From Streptomyces sp. NBC_00414 (GTDB lineage Bacteria > Actinomycetota > Actinomycetes > Streptomycetales > Streptomycetaceae), in NCBI RefSeq assembly GCF_036038375.1, contig NZ_CP107935.1:4650001-4714000 (forward strand): a stretch of 64,000 bases of DNA, written 5' to 3'. Made by a program: the position numbers and the translations under genes. Every line of letters starts with the position of its first letter. Within the stretch, counting starts at the first letter, position 1. Positions 59,859 through 64,000 of the stretch are shown here, piece by piece. The notes beneath the pieces were generated by a model that did not search any database, was not told the origin of the DNA, and was given only the letters and a program-made list of their open reading frames with translations.

Positions 59859-60776
59859 CTACGGCGCCCTCTTCGCACCGCGGGCGACGCGAGCCGCCCG
59901 CTCCATCTCCGCCACCCGCGCAAGCAACGGCATGGGGTCCACCCCAACAGTCCCGGGCAGGAAGTCAGCGATCCGCTCAGGCGTCCACCCCCCCTCCGCG
60001 TACCCCGAACGGAGTTCCCTCGGCTGTGCCCACACGGCGATCTTCGGCCCCGCGACCGTGTACACCTGCCCGGTGATCCCCTCCTCCCGGGCCCGCTCGG
60101 ACAGCAGGTAGACCACGAGCGCGGCCACGTCCTCCGGCTCGCCGATCTCCGTCAGCTCCATCGGCACGTTCGCCGACATCCGCGTACGGGCGACCGGCGC
60201 GACCGCGTTCGCCGTGACCCCGTACTTGTGGAGCCCGAGCGCGGCGCTGCGGACGAGCGAGATGATCCCGCCTTTCGCGGCGCTGTAGTTGGCCTGCGAG
60301 ACGGACCCCTGGTGGTTGCCGCTGGTGAACCCGATCAGCGTGCCCGAACCCTGCTTGCGCATCACGGCCGAAGCCGCGCGGAACACGGTGAACGTGCCCT
60401 TCAGATGGGTGGCGATCACCGGGTCCCACTCGTCCTCGGACATGTTGAAGAGCATCCGTTCGCGCAGGATCCCGGCCACGCAGACGACCCCGTCGAGCCG
60501 CCCGTACGCCTCCAGGGCGGTGTCGACGATCCGCTGTCCGCCGGCCATGGTGGAGATGTCGTCGGCCACCGCCACCGCTTCCCCGCCGGCCTCCCCGATC
60601 TCCTTGACGACGGCGTCGGCGACCGAACTCGTCGGCTCCGAGCCCTCGATCGACACCCCGTAGTCGTTGACGACGACCCGTGCGCCCTCGGCCGCGGCCG
60701 CCAGTGCCACCGCGCGTCCGATGCCCCGGCCCGCCCCGGTCACGGCGACGACCCTGTCCGCCAAGAAGTTCCCCAC
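59859..60776 (-). CDS. Short-chain dehydrogenase (hydroxyacyl-CoA dehydrogenase-like)
   Basis: A 305-residue SDR, start GTG 60776 (VGNFLADRVVAVTGAGRGIG). The cofactor motif is TGAGRGIG, with VNDYGVSIEGSEPTSSVADA after it, a pattern common in multifunctional-enzyme-2-type 3-hydroxyacyl-CoA dehydrogenases. The active-site block is LIGFTSGNHQGSVSQANYSA followed by AKGGIISLVRSAALGL. A C-terminal extension of about 60 residues follows. It heads the SDR/acyl-CoA dehydrogenase/alcohol dehydrogenase operon with two regulon operators upstream. Confidence 0.92.
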   Translation of the reverse strand: MGNFLADRVVAVTGAGRGIGRAVALAAAAEGARVVVNDYGVSIEGSEPTSSVADAVVKEIGEAGGEAVAVADDISTMAGGQRIVDTALEAYGRLDGVVCVAGILRERMLFNMSEDEWDPVIATHLKGTFTVFRAASAVMRKQGSGTLIGFTSGNHQGSVSQANYSAAKGGIISLVRSAALGLHKYGVTANAVAPVARTRMSANVPMELTEIGEPEDVAALVVYLLSERAREEGITGQVYTVAGPKIAVWAQPRELRSGYAEGGWTPERIADFLPGTVGVDPMPLLARVAEMERAARVARGAKRAP

Positions 60777-60799
60777 GCCCCGGCCCCTTCCCGCAGTTT

Positions 60800-60814
60800 C
60801 TGACGGTCCGTTAG
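60800..60814. promoter_or_regulatory. Regulon operator, CTGACG-GTC-CGTTAG
   Basis: One mismatch to consensus, 23 bp before the SDR GTG on the minus strand. First of two sites in the divergent promoter. Confidence 0.7.
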
Positions 60815-60826
60815 ATTTGACTCGAT

Positions 60827-60841
60827 TCTACGACCCGTCAG
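60827..60841. promoter_or_regulatory. Regulon operator, degenerate left arm (TCTACG-ACC-CGTCAG)
   Basis: The right arm is perfect and the left arm matches 3 of 6 positions. It lies 27 bp from the neighbouring site, as in the 19.2 kb promoter, and 30 bp before the cyclase ATG. Confidence 0.5.
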
Positions 60842-60871
60842 ATACCTGGAGACAAGCCCCGGGGAGGACTC

Positions 60872-61798
60872 ATGTCACTGCCGGCCGAGTTCCACGAGAT
60901 CGCCAAGCGCGTGAACAACTGGGGGCGTTGGGGTGCCGACGACGAGATCGGCACCCTGAACCTGATCACCGACGAGGTCGTGCGCGAGGCCGCCGCGAGT
61001 GTCCGTTCCGGCCGCCGCGTACCGCTCGCGCTCCCCCTGCGCCAGGGCGGCGTACAGACGGGGATGATCCCGGGGCGGGTCGATCCGCTGCACACGATGG
61101 TGCAGATCAATCAGGAGCTGTTCGGTCCCGGCACGATCGCGTGCAGCGACGACGCCGTGACGATGGGCCTTCAGGCGGCCACCCACTGGGACGCGCTCAG
61201 TCATGTCTCGCACTCGGGCAAGCTCTACAACGGCCGCCCCGCCGACAGCATCACGGCACACGGTGGCGCCGAGTTCACCGGCATCGACAAGCCCCGGCAC
61301 ATCGTCTCGCGCGGTGTCCTGCTGGACGTGGCCCGCGCGCTCGGCGTGGAGCGCCTCGACAGCGGGCACGCGGTGACCCCGGAGAACCTGGAAGCGGCCG
61401 AGGAGATGAGCGGCACGAAGGTCGGCGTGGGCGACATCGTCCTCGTACGCACCGGTCAGGTCCAGCTCCTCCTCGCGGGCGACCGGGAGGCGTACGCTTT
61501 TCCCTCCCCCGGCCTGTCCGTGCGCACCCCGGAGTGGTTCCACGCCCGCGATGTCGCGGCGGTCGCGAACGACACTCTCACTTTTGAGATATTTCCTCCC
61601 GAGATAGAGGATCTGTGGCTGCCCGTCCACGGGCTCCACCTGGTCGAGATGGGCATGCTTCAGGGCCAGAACTGGAATCTCGAAAGGTTGTCCACAGCCT
61701 GTGGAGAAGTCGGGCGCCATACGTTCCTGCTGTCGGCGATGCCCGAACCGTTCGTCGGCGGCACGGGAACCCCCGTGGCACCGGTCGCGATCCTCTGA
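60872..61798 (+). CDS. Cyclase-family metal-dependent hydrolase (kynurenine formamidase-like)
   Basis: A 308-residue protein of the cyclase family (Pfam Cyclase), metal-dependent hydrolases that act on amides, esters or cyclic diketones. The key motif ATHWDALSHVSHSG fits the HxGTHxDAxxH metal site in relaxed form, with further conserved GVLLDVARALGV and GDIVLVRTGQ. The N-terminus WGRWGADDEIGTLNLIT is typical of longer members. GGGGAGGA precedes the ATG. It is divergent from the SDR operon and shares its operators. A role in ring opening or ester cleavage fits the pathway. Confidence 0.9.
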   Translation: MSLPAEFHEIAKRVNNWGRWGADDEIGTLNLITDEVVREAAASVRSGRRVPLALPLRQGGVQTGMIPGRVDPLHTMVQINQELFGPGTIACSDDAVTMGLQAATHWDALSHVSHSGKLYNGRPADSITAHGGAEFTGIDKPRHIVSRGVLLDVARALGVERLDSGHAVTPENLEAAEEMSGTKVGVGDIVLVRTGQVQLLLAGDREAYAFPSPGLSVRTPEWFHARDVAAVANDTLTFEIFPPEIEDLWLPVHGLHLVEMGMLQGQNWNLERLSTACGEVGRHTFLLSAMPEPFVGGTGTPVAPVAIL

Positions 61799-62270
61799 CG
61801 AGAACCGGACACCTGGAGCCGAAGGCCCGGGAACCGAGGGCCGGTTGGCGGCGCGTCTCCCCCACGTGCGACCACGCCCGGGCGGAAGGGACTCCCGCCC
61901 CGCCCCGAGCGCGGCGTCGCGCGCCGCCATCCGGCTCTCCGGCGCGCCCGCCCCTGGCCCCACAGGAGCCGACGCCGAATCACGATCCGCGCTCGCCGAG
62001 GGCTCCCGTCACCGGAGACCTCGACGTCCCCTCACGGCGAATCGCTGAACACAAGCGTGACGAAACGGACACGCCCCGTCAACACCTGTTCGGGGATTCA
62101 TACCTTAAGGGCGCTTTGTGACCCTCACGGAAGGAAGCACGGCCCGGCGCACTCGACAGCAGCGAACGCCCGGGCCCTGGACTCCGTGCCACCCGTGCGC
62201 CAGCGGGCGCACCCGTGCCCGAGCGCCCGCTCCCGCGTGACGGGCCCTGGACCCCGGGTACCCCACGGTT
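61799..62270. other. Intergenic region without a recognised gene
   Basis: 472 bp between convergent genes. Long open frames are present on both strands but show no family pattern and follow the GC bias of the opposite strand. No clear hairpin terminator or repeat element was found. A slightly AT-richer patch (GGGGATTCATACCTTAAGG near 62093-62111) might be a promoter or processing site. Confidence 0.4.
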
Positions 62271-62816
62271 CTAGACGGCCTCGTACGCCAGATCCCCGTA
62301 CACGACCGGAGACACGGTCGAGGACACCGCCGGAGAGACCAACGGAGCCGCGTCGCAGCCCGTGGCGACGGTGGCCGCCGACGAACATCGGTCCACCTCG
62401 CACCAGATGCGTTTGCCGGCACCCTCGGCGCTCCAGCCCCACCGGTCGGCGAGACCGTCGACGAGTGCGAGGCCACGGCCGTTGGTGTCGTCGCCGTCGG
62501 CGCAGCGCGGGCGCGGTGCCCGGGTGCTGGCATCGGCCACTTCCAGGCGGACGGTGGCGGCGACCTCGCCGACGGCCCGCTCACCGGCTGTCGGCGCGGT
62601 CGCCGCGTCCGGCACGAACAGACGCAGGACGGCCGGACGGCCGGTGTGCACCACGGCGTTGGTGACCAGCTCCGAGACGAGCAGGATCAGCGTCTCGGCC
62701 AGCGGCTCATCGGCCTCTATCCCGGAACCCGCGAGCCGCGAACGGGCCCACCTCCGGGCTCGCCCCACCTCCGCGGGGTCGGGCCTGATCTCCAGCTGCA
62801 CTTGAAGCACCTGCAC
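62271..62816 (-). CDS. Anti-sigma regulatory factor-type ATPase (HATPase_c_2)
   Basis: A 181-residue serine-kinase-type ATP-binding protein. The GTG at 62816 starts VQVLQVQLEIRPDPAEVGRA. The N box is LILLVSELVTNAVVHTG, then VRLEVADAS, and the G box is TNGRGLALVDGLADRWGWS. These small kinases, numerous in Streptomyces, phosphorylate anti-anti-sigma factors or bind sigma factors. The C-terminal 40 residues are Ser/Val/Ala rich and not part of the domain. No sigma or antagonist gene is adjacent, so its partner cannot be read from context. Confidence 0.88.
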   Translation of the reverse strand: MQVLQVQLEIRPDPAEVGRARRWARSRLAGSGIEADEPLAETLILLVSELVTNAVVHTGRPAVLRLFVPDAATAPTAGERAVGEVAATVRLEVADASTRAPRPRCADGDDTNGRGLALVDGLADRWGWSAEGAGKRIWCEVDRCSSAATVATGCDAAPLVSPAVSSTVSPVVYGDLAYEAV

Positions 62817-63317
62817 CGCTCACACCATCCGAACCGGCGGACACATCGCCTCGCGCCTCGCAAGGGCCACGATCGTGGTCAGAAAAGGGCTCACGGAATG
62901 TGATTCCCTCAGGAGACAGCATGGTTGACGTACAGTCACCCCGCCAAGCGCTTCGGGCATATTCCAGCGCGAAGGAGTACGCGTGCGGCATACTGTGCGA
63001 CGCTCGCCGCGGGGAGTCGAACAGGCAGGAACGGTCCTGCTTCCCGCCTTGCGAGCGGCGCGCATCGCCGGATCCGGGGCTGCCCCAGGGGCAACACCGT
63101 GATGGCCCGGCCTCAGAACCACTCGCATCCCACACAAGGTACCGGAGCAGGCCGCCGACTCCAGGCCGTGACGAGTCACGCGTAGGACACAACCCGATAT
63201 CAACGCTCGGTAATTCCGGTATGCCACGTTCCGCGACTTCCGCCCCCTCGCGACCCACCCCGGCCCGCCTCCGAGTGCCACGATCCGCGGCATTCGGCTC
63301 GGAGCGGCTCGGCGGGT
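62817..63317. other. Intergenic region upstream of the anti-sigma ATPase
   Basis: 501 bp between two minus-strand genes. Short open frames exist on both strands (for example a plus-strand ATG at 62921 behind AGGAGA) but none shows a protein family. A 6-bp hairpin GCAGGA-ACGG-TCCTGC lies at 63025-63040. The region presumably carries the ATPase promoter and the end of the acyl-CoA dehydrogenase transcript. Confidence 0.4.
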
Positions 63318-64000
63318 TCACGTCCCGGCCCGTGCCGCCGACGCCAGCAGGTCCTGCGCGAGCGCCTCCTCGGCCGCCGCGGCACCCTCCCCGCGCCGGG
63401 CCCGCGACCAGGCCCGTTTGAGGTGCAGGTGTACGTCCGACTCCCAGGTGAATCCCATACCGCCGTGCACCTGGAGGCAGTCGCGGGCCCCGCGCTCGGC
63501 GGCGTCGTCGGCCAGCAGCCGGGCCGCCGCGATGTCGAGCGGATCACCGGTGACGGCTGCCGCGTACACCGCCGCGCGGGCCACTTCCACCCGCACCAGC
63601 ATCTCCGAGCACAGGTGTTTCACCGCCTGGAAGGCTCCGATCGGCTGCCCGAACTGCTCGCGGGTCCGGGCGTGTTGCACGGCCAGCGCACAGGTCCGCG
63701 CGGCCGAGCCGAGCTGCTCGGCGGCGGTCAGCAGCGACGCGACCGGGTCGGGGGGAGCCGGACGGGGCACCCGGTGCAGCGGTGTCAGCGGGTCGACGGA
63801 GCGCAGGGCGACGGCGCCCGTCACATCGCCCCGAACGGCGTCCGCCTCGTCCAGCCATTCGACGAGCGTGCCGTCGACGGCGGCGACGACGCACTCGCCG
63901 GTGGCCGCCCCGGGCACTTCTCCGGCTGCGAGGTGAGTGGCCACGAGCGGTCCCGGCAGCAGCGCCCGGCCGGCCTCCTCGAAGGCCAGGACCGCCTCGG
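63318..64000 (-). CDS. Acyl-CoA dehydrogenase, C-terminal part
   Basis: The visible 226 or so residues are the C-terminal two thirds of an acyl-CoA dehydrogenase whose start lies beyond base 64000. The chain enters with EAVLAFEEAGRALLPGPLVA, continues with HARTREQFGQPIGAFQAVKH and ends with the family block QVHGGMGFTWESDVHLHLKR. It resembles the chain at 26.8-28.0 kb (QLHGGIGFTWEHEAHLYFKR) and lacks an obvious catalytic Glu, suggesting it works as one subunit of a heteromer. Its promoter and any regulon operator are outside the window. Confidence 0.9.
   Translation of the reverse strand, partial: EAVLAFEEAGRALLPGPLVATHLAAGEVPGAATGECVVAAVDGTLVEWLDEADAVRGDVTGAVALRSVDPLTPLHRVPRPAPPDPVASLLTAAEQLGSAARTCALAVQHARTREQFGQPIGAFQAVKHLCSEMLVRVEVARAAVYAAAVTGDPLDIAAARLLADDAAERGARDCLQVHGGMGFTWESDVHLHLKRAWSRARRGEGAAAAEEALAQDLLASAARAGT

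Overview
The window is high-GC actinobacterial chromosome, almost certainly Streptomyces. Codon third positions are GC-saturated, the genes are dense and often overlap, and the AfsR, AfsS and AfsK proteins of the Streptomyces secondary-metabolism cascade are all recognisable. No rRNA, tRNA, CRISPR array, transposase, integrase or phage gene was seen.

Layout. 0-0.5 kb: start of a secreted protein that runs off the left edge. 0.6-1.9 kb: amidohydrolase. 2.1-6.4 kb: afsR-like SARP regulator, afsS-like repeat protein, a 52-aa secreted peptide carrying the same DNxMPxP motif, and a DUF6247-like protein. 6.4-13.8 kb: a secreted serine hydrolase, a NarL-type two-component system, and a divergent ABC exporter (small membrane protein, ATPase, FtsX permease). 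13.8-17.4 kb: a TetR-controlled Gfo/Idh/MocA and SnoaL operon and an aldo/keto reductase. 17.5-21.7 kb: acyl-CoA ligase, divergent from thiolase-fold, DUF35 and enoyl-CoA hydratase genes. 21.8-26.1 kb: afsK-like kinase, VOC protein and TetR. 26.2-29.3 kb: F420-type oxidoreductase and acyl-CoA dehydrogenase, divergent from a second thiolase-fold protein. 29.3-35.8 kb: three repeat blocks separating a TetR/SnoaL/TetR/frameshifted-SDR module from an NlpC/P60 endopeptidase and an unrecognised gene. 35.8-39.4 kb: housekeeping-like genes (RibD-C reductase, GtrA, two PNPOx-fold proteins, GNAT). 39.4-41.9 kb: DUF35 and DoxX operon, then an FAD monooxygenase. 41.9-50.5 kb: a divergent pair of paralogous TetRs, a large LuxR (LAL) regulator, and an envelope-associated cluster (Dabb-like, MDR oxidoreductase, membrane protein, two exported SRPBCC proteins). 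50.7-54.9 kb: ADP-forming-type acyl-CoA synthetase, enoyl-CoA hydratase, flavin reductase. 54.9-57.3 kb: MFS transporter and GlxA-type AraC regulator. 57.5-61.8 kb: SDR, acyl-CoA dehydrogenase and Zn-alcohol dehydrogenase operon, divergent from a cyclase-family hydrolase. 62.3-64 kb: anti-sigma-type ATPase and a partial acyl-CoA dehydrogenase.

How the genes work together. The strongest signal is a dispersed catabolic regulon. A palindrome of the form CTGACG-N3-CGTCAG occurs as eleven full or near-full copies at seven promoter regions from 1.9 to 60.8 kb. These sit in front of the CoA ligases, acyl-CoA dehydrogenases, hydratase, thiolase-fold/DUF35 proteins, SDR, amidohydrolase, cyclase, flavin reductase and DoxX genes. 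Read together, this looks like a co-regulated acyl-CoA pathway that breaks down an unidentified, possibly cyclic, carboxylic acid; the genes are spread around unrelated ones, including the AfsK-AfsR-AfsS pathway.

Other regulatory links come from matched operators: a two-component-system dyad shared by the ABC exporter and the serine hydrolase; a 28-bp element shared by the two targets of the 15.7 kb TetR; and a twin-site promoter shared by the TetR pair at 42.6 kb and the envelope cluster at 47.1 kb. A GC-rich intergenic repeat (about 28 copies in seven blocks) is scattered through the window. Three nearly identical copies of about 120 bp flank exchangeable modules at 29.6, 32.8 and 35.6 kb.
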